Origin: a virus
DNA length: 34,398 nt
Strand: one strand, 5' to 3'
Virus record (IMG/VR): IMGVR_UViG_3300048927_000439
Location: 1 to 34,398 of that record
The notes under the pieces are model-generated. The model saw only the letters and a program-made list of their open reading frames with translations. It ran no database searches and was not told where the DNA came from. This document shows, piece by piece, positions 1-8,112 of the stretch (positions within the stretch are counted from its first letter, which is position 1; the number at the start of each line of letters is the position of its first letter). The translations under genes and the position numbers were made by a program.

Positions 1-10
1 TCGACCGCGC

Positions 11-358
11 TCAGACCTTTTCCGTCTTCTTGACCTTCACCTTGGGTTCGACAGGAGCATCAGGCGTGGGGTTCAGCAGCTTGCGCAGAGACGAGATCTT
101 GTCTTTGACGAGCGGCCGGAAACGTGTCGCGCGAAACGGCATGTCGGCGGCGCCGTATCCTTCCGGCCCGTCATCGTTGCCGCGATGCAGCTCTTCCAGC
201 TTCACGCCGAAGAAAGTGCCGTCGATGTAATGCGTGTACTCGCCGACCCAACGTAGCGTATAGATCTCGCCCTTGCGAATGCCCTGGTCGATGCTGACGT
301 GCTTGAACGTATCGTCGATGCAAACGACCTTCTGGCCAACGTGAAAATCGTAGCTCAT
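11..358 (-). CDS. Phage-associated hypothetical protein
   Basis: A 115-residue soluble protein with no signal peptide or membrane segment. The start is ATG at 358 with a purine-rich ribosome site (GGGAAGAGAG) just upstream. The N-terminal half is beta-rich (FHVGQKVVCID, GEIYTLRWVG, YIDGTFFGVKLEEL), suggesting a small SH3-like barrel. The C-terminus is a basic Pro/Lys/Val tail. Proteins opening with this kind of 'VGQKVVC(I/V)D' motif are common as uncharacterised genes in rhizobial prophages, but I cannot assign a function. It lies at the left edge on the same strand as the glycosidase gene to its right, about 150 bp away. It may be a phage remnant. Confidence that it is a gene is good; the function is unknown. 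Confidence 0.75.
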   Translation of the reverse strand: MSYDFHVGQKVVCIDDTFKHVSIDQGIRKGEIYTLRWVGEYTHYIDGTFFGVKLEELHRGNDDGPEGYGAADMPFRATRFRPLVKDKISSLRKLLNPTPDAPVEPKVKVKKTEKV

Positions 359-506
359 CGTCTCTCTTCCCTTTCGGCGACGCTGTCAGGCACGTCTTTG
401 CAGCAATCGCGTCGGCGCGGCAATCATCTGATCTCGAATTGAGACGAGAGCAGGGCGCCGCGGCACTAAGCAGACGAGCGCATCTCGCCAATCCCACGGG
501 ATAGGC

Positions 507-1277
507 TCATCGCTCCACGAGGCCCAAAATAGGGCCGAAACCGCCATGCAGGGACATGTCGTTGCGCTCCAATGCAGGAGCGTAAATCCCCACACCGCCG
601 CCGCCGTCGAGAAACAGCGCATTGGTACATTTCAGCTGGTCGCGAAATAGTCGCGCGAAATCGTGAAAATTCACCGCGTCTTCGCTGAGTGCAAAGCGAA
701 CCTCGCCCCCGCACTCACCTACACCGCTGCGGCGGGTTCTGTCTGACGAGCCTGGGATAAAGATCGGGTTTATCCTGTTCTCGATGACAAGGAGCGGGCC
801 GGACTGGGTGGCGAAACGCACATCGAGCCCACGCTTCAGATAATCATCGGTCGGGAGTATCCCAGCGCCTTGCTCCTGAACAAAGAACACGCCATTGGGC
901 TTCTTGTAGAAGTTCGGCACGATGGAGCCCGTCATTTGTGCCGTATTGGCGGGTCGTAGCTCGTGGCCGTTTTCAACGTAAAGACCCAGCGGCGAGAAGT
1001 CGGGAAGGTACATGCCGGCATTGACCGCAAAGGTCAGTGTACGGCCCTCGGCGCGAACGGCTTCGGCAACATTCGAAAAATAGCGGTAGGGCTCACCCTC
1101 GCCATTCTTCCAGAACAATCGCAGCTCGGCCTTTCCCGGTTCCCACGTACAGACGATGTAGCGGGTCTCCTCAAAGGTCTGCGGTTCGCATGGTTCGGCG
1201 AGAGCTGAAGACAGGGACACCACTGGGGCCGCAAGCAGTATGGCTGCGGTGAAAAAGCCTAGCCCGGCAAGACCCAT
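507..1277 (-). CDS. Secreted phosphodiester glycosidase family protein (NAGPA/DUF2233)
   Basis: A 256-residue exported protein of the NAGPA-like phosphodiester glycosidase family (pfam NAGPA/DUF2233), whose members hydrolyse sugar-phosphodiester bonds in envelope or glycan substrates. Family hallmarks seen: FAVNAGMY, PNGVFFV, ATQSGPLLV, RRSGVG and FLDGGGGVGIYAP near the C-terminus. The N-terminus is a signal peptide (MGLAGLGFFTAAILLAAP, cleavage probably after ALA). I chose ATG at 1277 because AAGGGG lies 7 nt upstream and the signal peptide begins there. Longer in-frame starts exist (ATG 1337, GTG 1370), but the GTG lies inside a strong inverted repeat and has no ribosome site. The substrate is unknown. 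It may be a chromosomal gene or phage cargo. Confidence 0.85.
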   Translation of the reverse strand: MGLAGLGFFTAAILLAAPVVSLSSALAEPCEPQTFEETRYIVCTWEPGKAELRLFWKNGEGEPYRYFSNVAEAVRAEGRTLTFAVNAGMYLPDFSPLGLYVENGHELRPANTAQMTGSIVPNFYKKPNGVFFVQEQGAGILPTDDYLKRGLDVRFATQSGPLLVIENRINPIFIPGSSDRTRRSGVGECGGEVRFALSEDAVNFHDFARLFRDQLKCTNALFLDGGGGVGIYAPALERNDMSLHGGFGPILGLVER

Positions 1278-1362
1278 CGGAACGCCCCTTGTTCTCGGTG
1301 CAGACGCGTCTTCGTTTCCGTCGTCAGCGCGTGGCATCGGCCGCAGATGATCCGATTTTGGC

Positions 1363-1405
1363 GAGGTCACCGCAAAACAGACAACGTTCGTTTTGCAGTG
1401 ACCTC
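1363..1405. repeat. 16-bp-arm inverted repeat
   Basis: The arm GAGGTCACCGCAAAAC (1363-1378) pairs with GTTTTGCAGTGACCTC (1390-1405) across an 11-nt spacer, with a single internal mismatch. There is no T-run on either side, so it is not a typical intrinsic terminator. It lies directly upstream of the glycosidase gene and overlaps its longest theoretical GTG start. It could be an operator, a recombination site or an RNA stem. Confidence 0.6.
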
Positions 1406-1425
1406 TTGATGATTAGGCAAAGTAA

Positions 1426-1851
1426 TCATCCGCGGACATCGTAACCGCTGCAGGAGATTCGGAAATTTCCCAATTGCAGCAATCCACACATTCTTTGGAG
1501 GTAATGCAGCATGAGCATACACTCCAAAGTGTCAGAGGCTCCATCACAAAGAGCTTCGGTCGCTTGAGCGAGGATCTTTGCGCCTTCGACGAAAGGGTGC
1601 CTTTTCCGCTGATACGAACGGCGAGGCTAGGTGTGGCCGTCCTTGTACATCGCATAATTTTTAGAGTGCGAGGTACAATTGCGGCATGGGTGATCCAAGG
1701 GCTCCACCGCGGTCGATGAATACATATCGAACAGATCAGCCACCAGCCGGTCCCGAGACTAAAGGTACGAATACGCTGCTTGCCCGATGACCGCGCTTCT
1801 GCTGGGATCTTGGTTGTGCCTCTTGCTAAACGCCTGAGGTTCTCCGTCAAA
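1426..1851 (-). pseudogene. Possible decayed gene, frame interrupted only by TAG codons
   Basis: One minus-strand frame ending at TGA 1426-1428 reads like protein (segments RDRLVADLFDMYSSTAVEPL, PCRNCTSHSKNYAMYKDGHT, HPFVEGAKILAQATEAL, LECMLMLHYLQRMCGLL). It is broken by TAG at 1627-1629 and 1759-1761, and a third in-frame TAG lies at 1852-1854. A CxxC motif lies in the middle segment. I do not recognise a family. The simplest reading is a pseudogene. A plus-strand reading frame overlaps it but looks less protein-like. No other gene is visible between 1406 and 1957. Confidence 0.25.
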
Positions 1852-1957
1852 CTAAATGGTGCTCTCCGACAGAAAAGCGATCAATCGGCGTGCAGACCCT
1901 TGTATCTCGCGGCTCGTGCGGCATTTTCGCTTATAGCGAGCGCGGTTAGGAGTGTTT

Positions 1958-2140
1958 ATGGGCGCGATTCGGACATCTGTCGCCGCCGGATTGATGGCAG
2001 GTTTAGTCGTGATCAACGCAGCTTGCACGACACACCCCAATCCCAGTCCGCCGGATTATCAGTACAACCCACGCACGTCCGTGAACCCGGCTTGCGACGC
2101 TGGATTCAGGCCAACCAACAACTGGACCTGCAGCTACTGA
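1958..2140 (+). CDS. Small secreted or lipoprotein-like peptide
   Basis: A 60-residue protein with a hydrophobic N-terminal export segment (AAGLMAGLVVINAAC) followed by a Pro/Asn/Tyr-rich mature part with two further cysteines near the C-terminus (NPACDAGFRPTNNWTCSY). The Cys after INAA could be a lipobox, but Asn at -3 is unusual, so cleavage by signal peptidase I is as likely. The start is ATG 1958, with TAGGAG 5-6 nt upstream; a GTG two codons earlier sits on the ribosome site itself. A terminator-like hairpin lies about 220 bp downstream. No family recognised. Confidence 0.6.
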   Translation: MGAIRTSVAAGLMAGLVVINAACTTHPNPSPPDYQYNPRTSVNPACDAGFRPTNNWTCSY

Positions 2141-2288
2141 ACCTCGATAGGCGTCGAAATCAAATTCGCAGCCTCACGCCAGTCCGTGCTGGTGAGTTGT
2201 TCGGCGCCGCGAATTCCTTCGTTCCAAAGTGGCGCGAGCGCTCATCTTAGGCCCGCAGTGAGAGGAAAAATAACAACTCACAGTAGGA

Positions 2289-2319
2289 GATGGTGGGCCC
2301 GGAGGGAGCGCCCACCATC
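2289..2319. repeat. Perfect 10-bp inverted repeat
   Basis: GATGGTGGGC (2289-2298) and GCCCACCATC (2310-2319) form a perfect stem with an 11-nt loop. No T-run follows. Together with the hairpin at 2357-2377 it is the only structure in the gene-free stretch 2141-2553. It may protect the 3' end of the transcript from the small gene upstream. Confidence 0.5.
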
Positions 2320-2356
2320 GCTTAAAAGCCTTAGAAATCGGGCTTTCAGGGATGGT

Positions 2357-2380
2357 AGGGGGGCACAATGTCCCCCTTTT
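2357..2380 (+). terminator. Intrinsic terminator candidate
   Basis: The arm AGGGGGGCA (2357-2365) pairs with TGTCCCCCT (2369-2377), including one G-T wobble, around a 3-nt loop. TTTT follows on the plus strand. It would end transcripts from the small secreted-protein gene at 1958-2140. Confidence 0.5.
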
Positions 2381-2553
2381 GTGTCTCTGCATTGCACAAT
2401 GTGGTTGAGCATGCAACAGGGGCAATGGAGCTACGGGCCCGCAGGGCACACCTATCATTGTCATTGCTGTATCCGCTGTGCCGAAATTGACTACTGTCTT
2501 CAGCTGGACGAACTTGCGGCAAGACATGCTTCCGCCGTTGTTGGAAGATCGTG

Positions 2554-2799
2554 ATGGAATTTGAAGGGGGACCGCGATTGGGAGCTAAAGACAGATGGAC
2601 CATTGCCATCAGATGTCCAGCGTGTGGCAAAACTGGCGATGTCGAAGTCTCTCAGGAGGATGGATGGTCGTACATGCGCAACCAATCGACTACCATTGAT
2701 CATGTGCCAGGCGGATTTTCGGTGCAGGGTACTGACGATAGCGCAGCTTCTATGACCTTCTTCTGTAACAAAGACGGCGTCATCGCGGAAAAGGTTTGA
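2554..2799 (+). CDS. Small protein with a single CPxCG knuckle
   Basis: An 81-residue protein with one zinc-knuckle-like CPACG motif near residue 22 and a later Cys in FFCNKDG, so three cysteines in all. That is one short of a classical four-Cys ribbon, although a His is available (IDHVPGG). No export signal or membrane segment. The start is ATG 2554 with GGAAGA 5-6 nt upstream; GTG 2551 is an alternative. It is the last gene before the restriction cluster, on the same strand as the nuclease and about 150 bp upstream of it. Co-transcription is possible, but I see no evidence that it belongs to the system. Function unknown. Confidence 0.6.
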   Translation: MEFEGGPRLGAKDRWTIAIRCPACGKTGDVEVSQEDGWSYMRNQSTTIDHVPGGFSVQGTDDSAASMTFFCNKDGVIAEKV

Positions 2800-2947
2800 G
2801 TGGGTACAGGATCGGAACACGAGTATGGTTCCTTGGCTTTACGCACCATCGACCTACCGCTGTACACGTGACCGCCAATAGCCGTCTGAGTGCCTAGGAT
2901 TCCCCGACCAGAATCAGCTAACGTTGCTGAGTAACGGGAGGGGCCAT

Positions 2948-4027
2948 ATGTGGGTTTTACAAACACCTGAAGCTACTAGCCAGAAGCTGCTAAGTTTGAT
3001 CGGAGCGGAAGCTGGAAAGGCAACACGAGGCGGCGGAGCTTTCGCTTTTGTCACTGCTGCCGGTGCGAGAATGCTGGAGGCAGAGCCTGGTTTCAAAGCA
3101 CTGCTTGCTAAAGGCAAGTTTGTGATGGTCGTCGGAATGGATGCCATAACAGACGCGAATGCGTTAGACGCTGTCCAGAGCATCGCCAAATCCAATCCCA
3201 ACTTTGAGCCATTCGCCTTCATGCATTCAAAGTCTGGGTCTCTGTTTCATCCAAAGACTGTGTGGTTTCGCAGCGCAAGTGGTGGCTCTATCATCGCAGG
3301 CTCGGGGAACCTGACGCCAGGTGGATTGAACAAAAACTGGGAAGCCGCTTCTCTGTTATCTGTGGGCACGACTGACATTGAACAACATGAGGCCGCTTGG
3401 GAAGAGTGGTTGAAAGTCCACAACGCTTGTCTTCTTCCGCTGGATCACAAACTAGTGGTTGAGCAAGCAAGGCTCAATAAGATTCAGAAATCGAAGGTTA
3501 AAAAAGCCCTCGTAATACCAGACGAGGACGAGGGCGCCGACGAGGTTGTTGCCACCACCGAGGATGGTCTTGCAAGCCTGGACAGCGGATCTGTCCTGAT
3601 AGCAGAGGTTCCAAAGAGCGGTGACAGATGGAAGCAAGTCAACTTTGACATTGCAACCTATCAAAATTACTTTGGCGTCACGCTCGGTTCGGGCAAAGAT
3701 GTTGAGTTCCGGCAAGTCCGGGACGACGGTTCACTTGGCCCAGCAGAGCATAGGCATGCGGTGGCGGTCAAAAGCCAAAACTACCGCTTTGAGGTTGGGG
3801 CGGCCGCGAATCTGCCCTATCCCGCCAAGGGCCATCCAATCTTGGTGTTTCTACAAATCAGCGACCAGTTGTTCTTCTACGTTTTGCTGATGCCGGGTGA
3901 GCAAAACCATACGTTAATTCAGAAGTATTTGGACGATAATTATGCTTCAAGTAGGTCGAAAAGAAGAGTGACGCTGACGCTTTCAGCCTTGCGCAAAGCT
4001 TGGCCCGACGCTCCTTTTTCCAGTTAA
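2948..4027 (+). CDS. BfiI-like PLD-fold restriction endonuclease (candidate)
   Basis: A 359-residue protein with an N-terminal phospholipase D-type nuclease domain (about residues 1-150). The active-site pattern is H101-x-K103 (FHPKT), N121 (GSGNLT) and E132 (NWEA), so HxK-x17-N-x10-E, with no Asp after the Lys. From memory, the Type IIS enzyme BfiI (358 residues) uses His105, Lys107, Asn125 and Glu136, the same spacing. BfiI cuts DNA without metal ions and has a C-terminal B3-like recognition domain. Here residues about 195-359 form a separate beta-rich domain that could play that role, but I cannot confirm a B3 fold. The start is ATG 2948 after a strong GGGAGGGG site. It converges with a methyltransferase gene, with 1 nt between the two stop codons. 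Alternative: another PLD-family nuclease of unknown specificity. Confidence 0.75.
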   Translation: MWVLQTPEATSQKLLSLIGAEAGKATRGGGAFAFVTAAGARMLEAEPGFKALLAKGKFVMVVGMDAITDANALDAVQSIAKSNPNFEPFAFMHSKSGSLFHPKTVWFRSASGGSIIAGSGNLTPGGLNKNWEAASLLSVGTTDIEQHEAAWEEWLKVHNACLLPLDHKLVVEQARLNKIQKSKVKKALVIPDEDEGADEVVATTEDGLASLDSGSVLIAEVPKSGDRWKQVNFDIATYQNYFGVTLGSGKDVEFRQVRDDGSLGPAEHRHAVAVKSQNYRFEVGAAANLPYPAKGHPILVFLQISDQLFFYVLLMPGEQNHTLIQKYLDDNYASSRSKRRVTLTLSALRKAWPDAPFSS

Positions 4028-4028
4028 T

Positions 4029-5399
4029 TTAACGGCAAGTGATGATCACTTCCGCTTCGTCGCCAGCCTCTAGATGATGCTGGGTCGCGTTGAGCTTGCT
4101 GTGGCTGATCCTGCCTGCCGAAGCAACCTCAACGTTCGCGAAATGAGGCTTCGCGAGGCTAAGGATCTGCTCGATCGTCATTACCCTCGGGTGGACCGTA
4201 CCCGTAGATTTGAACGGTGAATAAGACAGTACTAAGCTCGCCCCCGCATGCTTCACACCTGCGAACATTGCATTGAACGCACCGGGTGCTTGTGACCGGA
4301 TGCAGAAGGGAGATTGATGTCTCTCTGCCCTATAGACGCCTCTGCTGATGCGTGGCTCTTTTGCTCTGATGCGGGTTGTAGATAAAGTGGGTTCGTCGCC
4401 TAGGCACATCGTTTCCAGTACGTGATAGAATCGGCTGTAGTGTTCCCGCGTGTACGGAGGGTCGGCGTAAACCACACCGACTTCGCCTCTGATAGCCGTA
4501 AGGGTATCGACGTAGTCGCCCTTGATCACCCGGTGCATTCGAGAAGTGGTGTCAACGATGTCATAGCGACTGGCCCACCTAGTCGCAGCTTCTGAGGCTT
4601 CCAATCCTCTGTCCCGCACTATCTTTGCAATAAGGTGGCGCTTCGGATCGCCTGAGGAATCGCGGGGCTGGATTGGCTGTGCGAACTGCTTCCCAACAGT
4701 ATTTACGATCTCACTGGCGGTGCTAACTGCTATTGCAAGCAGCGTCTCTCTTAGGGGCGAAGCCGCTTTGTGCGCTGATGCTAGGAGCGCGTCTAGGTAG
4801 GCCGCCTGCTTGTAAGAGAAGTAGAGGCCGCCGTAGTGCCGGATCATCACTGTTCCTAATCTGGGCTCGGTGCCTGCTAGTAGTTTTGCTACTTCGCGCT
4901 GCGCTCGATTCCCCTCACTCGATGACATCCAATCTGTCGTCACCAGCGACGCATGTTCAATCAGATCGCAGATTGCTTCTGGATGTCCCCGTCTTGCCTG
5001 GGCAAGAGCTTCTTCTTCGTACTGAATGAGGGGTGCAACCCGTTCAAGTCTGGCTGATAAATCACGTTCGAACGTGTCGCTGAATATCCCACTGCGGATC
5101 TCTGCACCTATGGAACTTGGAAGCAGTATGGCCGAGCATAAGACCCTGGAATACTCCTGAATATCCGCTGCAACGACGTTACGTGTGAAGCTCAGAGCGG
5201 CAGCTACTGTGCCTGATCCTGCGAACAGATCGCAGACAGCCTCATCTTGCGAGCTGACACTATCTATTGCTGCCTTTACCGGCTCTAGTAGGCGGAGTTT
5301 GCTGCCCAGGTAGTGGATGGGACGCCATGGGGTCAGCTCTTCGAAACTCGATGACGGCGCAGAGACGCCCCCGATTGGTGTATCTAAACTCTTGTCCAT
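4029..5399 (-). CDS. DNA adenine-N6 methyltransferase, alpha (D12) class
   Basis: A 456-residue S-adenosylmethionine-dependent DNA methyltransferase. Motif order is that of the alpha/D12 class: an N-terminal YLGSKLRLLEPV (motif X, about 30-41), the AdoMet-binding CDLFAGSGTVA (about 56-66), a long target-recognition region and the catalytic YADPPYTREHYSRFY (DPPY at about 313-316). DPPY indicates m6A. It is somewhat longer than Dam-type enzymes, as expected for a restriction-associated enzyme. It converges with the PLD nuclease and diverges from the second methyltransferase, whose start is about 75 bp away. In BfiI-type systems two methyltransferases protect the two strands of an asymmetric site, and this is probably one of the pair. 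The ribosome site is weak. Recognition sequence unknown. Confidence 0.88.
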   Translation of the reverse strand: MDKSLDTPIGGVSAPSSSFEELTPWRPIHYLGSKLRLLEPVKAAIDSVSSQDEAVCDLFAGSGTVAAALSFTRNVVAADIQEYSRVLCSAILLPSSIGAEIRSGIFSDTFERDLSARLERVAPLIQYEEEALAQARRGHPEAICDLIEHASLVTTDWMSSSEGNRAQREVAKLLAGTEPRLGTVMIRHYGGLYFSYKQAAYLDALLASAHKAASPLRETLLAIAVSTASEIVNTVGKQFAQPIQPRDSSGDPKRHLIAKIVRDRGLEASEAATRWASRYDIVDTTSRMHRVIKGDYVDTLTAIRGEVGVVYADPPYTREHYSRFYHVLETMCLGDEPTLSTTRIRAKEPRISRGVYRAERHQSPFCIRSQAPGAFNAMFAGVKHAGASLVLSYSPFKSTGTVHPRVMTIEQILSLAKPHFANVEVASAGRISHSKLNATQHHLEAGDEAEVIITCR

Positions 5400-5429
5400 A
5401 AAATTCTATCTACTATGATTCCGGCATTG

Positions 5430-5452
5430 TGCTGCTCAGGATTCGGGCAGCA
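5430..5452. promoter_or_regulatory. Inverted repeat in the divergent methyltransferase promoter region
   Basis: TGCTGC (5430-5435) and GCAGCA (5447-5452) form a perfect 6-bp inverted repeat with an 11-nt spacer. It lies in the short region that must hold both promoters of the divergent methyltransferase genes, if the second one starts at 5475. No controller (C) protein gene is visible nearby. It is short enough to be chance. Confidence 0.25.
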
Positions 5453-5474
5453 GGCATCAGTCTATAGGTTCAAT

Positions 5475-6704
5475 ATGAGCGATATACCAGCCGGAAGGCG
5501 AGGGCGCAGCCAGTCCTTGCGAGTTCTAGACTCTTGTCATGGCGATGCTCCGCTGGGGATCGATACAAACACGATTATCCGGGGCGACAATGTGGTGGCC
5601 CTGCAACGACTCTTAGCGACGCACAGAGAGACAGTGCGATGCGCATACATCGATCCTCCATACAACAATATGGAGAGCTACAACCATTATACGGATCGCC
5701 AGACCCATGGGCATTGGCTAGAGCAGATTGAGGATGTTTGCCGTCGTATTCATCCACTGCTAACTCCGGACGGTAGCTTATGGGTGTCAATCGACGACAG
5801 GGAAATGCATTACCTTAAAGTGGCGTTGGACGGCATCTTTGGAAGGCACAACTTTATCAACACCATCGTTTGGGAGCAGCGGACCACGCGAGAGAACAGA
5901 AAAGTGTTCTCGAACAATCACGAGTACATACTCGTCTATGCCAAAGATTGCGTGTCATTCAAGAAAACGCGCGGCTTGCTGGAGTGGGATGAAGCCGTGC
6001 TTACGAGATATAAAAACCCTGATCGCGACTTACGCGGCCCCTGGCAGTCGGTGTCCGCCAATGCGCAAGCTGGGCATGCCACAGCGTCCCAGTTCTACGA
6101 GTTGGTTGCACCTAACGGGCGCAGACATCTGCCGCCAAAAGGTAGATGCTGGGTTTACTCGGAAAATCGCATGAGAGAGGAGATCGAAAAGGGAAACATC
6201 TGGTTTGGACGGGATGGCAGCGGCGTGCCTCGGATCAAGAAGTTTCTGCATCAAGTAAAGCGAGGATTCACGCCACATACCCTCTGGAAAGCGGAGGAAG
6301 TGGGCACCAATGATGCGGCGAAAAAACACCTTCTAAATCTCTTCCCTGATGAACAGGTTTTCGACACACCCAAGCCTGAGAGCTTGATTCATCGCGTTCT
6401 GACCATCGCAAGTAGCCCCGGTGACCTGGTACTAGACGCGTATCTGGGTTCAGGAACAACTGCGGCAGTAGCTCATAAGATGGGCCGCCGATACGTGGGA
6501 ATCGAGTGCGGGGATCATGCCATTACACATTGCGCAGATCGTATACGCAAAGTCATTGCGGGAGAGAATGGCGGCATATCTAGTGCGGTGAAATGGGAGG
6601 GAGGCGGTCCCGACTTTGAGCTTATCGAGATTAACAGAAGCAACAACAACAACTTACAATTACCCCAGAGGAGCCGAGGGAAGATACGGCGCGCGCATGA
6701 GTGA
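5475..6704 (+). CDS. DNA adenine-N6 methyltransferase, beta class (Mod-like)
   Basis: A 409-residue methyltransferase with the reversed motif order of the beta class. Catalytic YIDPPYNNMESY (DPPY at about 60-63) comes first, then a recognition domain (about 130-300), then the AdoMet site VLDAYLGSGTTAAV (about 319-332) and RRYVGIE. This is the layout of Type III Mod and related Type II m6A enzymes. No res helicase follows, so Type III is unlikely. The start is uncertain: ATG 5475 gives a natural N-terminus and has a weak AGG upstream, whereas ATG 5415 adds 20 residues without a ribosome site. Divergent from the alpha-class enzyme. Two classes of m6A enzyme next to one PLD nuclease fit strand-specific protection of an asymmetric site. 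Confidence 0.88.
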   Translation: MSDIPAGRRGRSQSLRVLDSCHGDAPLGIDTNTIIRGDNVVALQRLLATHRETVRCAYIDPPYNNMESYNHYTDRQTHGHWLEQIEDVCRRIHPLLTPDGSLWVSIDDREMHYLKVALDGIFGRHNFINTIVWEQRTTRENRKVFSNNHEYILVYAKDCVSFKKTRGLLEWDEAVLTRYKNPDRDLRGPWQSVSANAQAGHATASQFYELVAPNGRRHLPPKGRCWVYSENRMREEIEKGNIWFGRDGSGVPRIKKFLHQVKRGFTPHTLWKAEEVGTNDAAKKHLLNLFPDEQVFDTPKPESLIHRVLTIASSPGDLVLDAYLGSGTTAAVAHKMGRRYVGIECGDHAITHCADRIRKVIAGENGGISSAVKWEGGGPDFELIEINRSNNNNLQLPQRSRGKIRRAHE

Positions 6705-7079
6705 GCCAAATCGAAAAATATCACCAATTTTTACGAGAGCGTGTTTAAGCCTCCTTGTTCAGCCGCTCCCCCCGTGGGGGGCGCGCGCTGCCTCCGTTTA
6801 AGCGCTGGCCGGCGTGCAATTGGTGCCGGGCTCAGAGCGAGGCATGATCTACGACACACAATGCGAGGGGTACGGGTTGTCCGCTAGGGCATAGCTGAGC
6901 GTACACGGGAGCTATGTCCGTAGAGGTAGCTTGGTACAAACGTACATCGTGCTCAGGGAAAGTACCGCAATACACCGGCGGCTAGTGCCCTGCGTCAGCT
7001 GAACCGGCTACGGCTAGCCGCGAGACGCGCCGTTTTGTATCGTGGCACGTCATTTAGCAGATAGTGTAGGCGTCCGATC
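6705..7079. other. Gene-free stretch after the methyltransferase
   Basis: No convincing reading frame. It holds one copy of an imperfect repeat (6734-6780) that includes the palindromic core CCCCCCGTGGGGGG, which could act as a hairpin downstream of the methyltransferase. The rest is mixed-composition DNA without recognisable features. Confidence 0.5.
6734..6780 (+). repeat. Imperfect direct repeat, copy 1, with GC-rich palindrome
   Basis: Begins CGAG, then TTTAA, then CAGCCGCT followed by a C6-GT-G6 palindrome. A related sequence in the same orientation lies at 8113-8160. The two copies flank the GIY-YIG gene. Identity is highest in CAGCCGCT and the C-run/G-run core and only moderate elsewhere. 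Confidence 0.4.
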
Positions 7080-8015
7080 TTATTCGGCTGCATCAGGGAC
7101 TGAAGGAAGTGTCTGGTTCTGCCATTGGTCGTAACTCTCACTTGTCCCCTGTACCTTCCAGGCAGAACGACCGTTGGCCGCCCTTCCGTATATGATGGCG
7201 GCAGCCGCACTTGGGCTGGAGAATGCCACGTCCTCTTTGAAAAGCCAGCGTCCCGTGTCGTCCGGGCCGATCTTTCCCTGATGTGCAAGAGTCTCCCATA
7301 GGTTCCGGTATGTATGGGTTGTTGTTCCCTCCCATGAGGAACGGCACAAAGACCCGTGCTGAACAGTGAACTCTCCATCGATCTCTTGAGCATATGCGGT
7401 CAGGCTGTGCATTCTGCTGGTTAGCTCGAAAACGGGGGACAATGACGGTATCATTGCACTCGTCGCAAGCTTTGATGGATTTTGTTTAACGGTAGCAATC
7501 TCCCGAAGAAAGACGAAATCAAGGAGGGGCAGCATCAGACGAAGCTGCGCCACAAAGTACTCCATGTCTGCCCGATCAGCTTCGGGAAGATTTGAAGGTT
7601 CCGGTGCTGTGTCGTTTGTCAAAGTCACTAAGCCAGAGGCCCTGGACACGGAAATAAGGCGACTTTCTAGATATTTTATATGACCGCTAGTGAGGTTGTG
7701 GTCCTTGCTTGTCACTATGCATGTTTTCTCCCAAAAGGATTTCTTGTCGTCTTTGTTGTGCTGTGCCAGCCGCCTGCCAATGTTCTCACTCTGCCCAATG
7801 TAGACTAGGCTTTGTCCGTCGTTGTCGGGGTCGATCCCTAGTAAGAAGTAGACGCCGGCCTTGCTGGTTTCGTCTCTTGCAAGGAGGGCGGCCAACTTGG
7901 ACCGAGGTGCCGTGATGACATGTCCCGTCCAGTTTATGATCTCTGCCGTAAGGATGCCCTGAGGGTTGCCTTCAACGAGGTGTATTCTCACGGACTTACC
8001 AAAGTTTTCGGACAT
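7080..8015 (-). CDS. GIY-YIG nuclease family protein with C-terminal DUF4357-like domain
   Basis: A 311-residue protein. The GIY-YIG nuclease core starts at GVYFLLG (about 54-60), with VYIGQSENIGRR (about 71-82) and a likely catalytic Glu117 in KYLESRL. The C-terminal about 70 residues (FSSPSAAAAIIYGR, then ANGRSAWKV) resemble DUF4357, a domain that accompanies GIY-YIG or restriction-type proteins. Family members are DNA nucleases found in defence islands, but the target of this one is unknown. I chose ATG 8015 because the fold begins soon after it; ATG 8156 would add 47 residues and overlap a repeat. It points toward the methyltransferase gene, 375 bp away, and lies between two imperfect repeats, as if inserted as a cassette. 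Confidence 0.8.
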   Translation of the reverse strand: MSENFGKSVRIHLVEGNPQGILTAEIINWTGHVITAPRSKLAALLARDETSKAGVYFLLGIDPDNDGQSLVYIGQSENIGRRLAQHNKDDKKSFWEKTCIVTSKDHNLTSGHIKYLESRLISVSRASGLVTLTNDTAPEPSNLPEADRADMEYFVAQLRLMLPLLDFVFLREIATVKQNPSKLATSAMIPSLSPVFELTSRMHSLTAYAQEIDGEFTVQHGSLCRSSWEGTTTHTYRNLWETLAHQGKIGPDDTGRWLFKEDVAFSSPSAAAAIIYGRAANGRSAWKVQGTSESYDQWQNQTLPSVPDAAE

Positions 8016-8112
8016 ATGTCTGCTCGATGACTGCACTGGGGTTAATGAATTTGAACGCGGAGGTGGTAATCCGCTGAATGTAAAGTTCTCGTAATAAAAT
8101 TGAAAAAAATTC

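Noticed and set aside
5475-6704. Type III modification subunit (mod) with a res partner
   Set aside because: The methyltransferase is Mod-like, but no helicase-nuclease gene is present; the neighbouring PLD nuclease offers a better partner.
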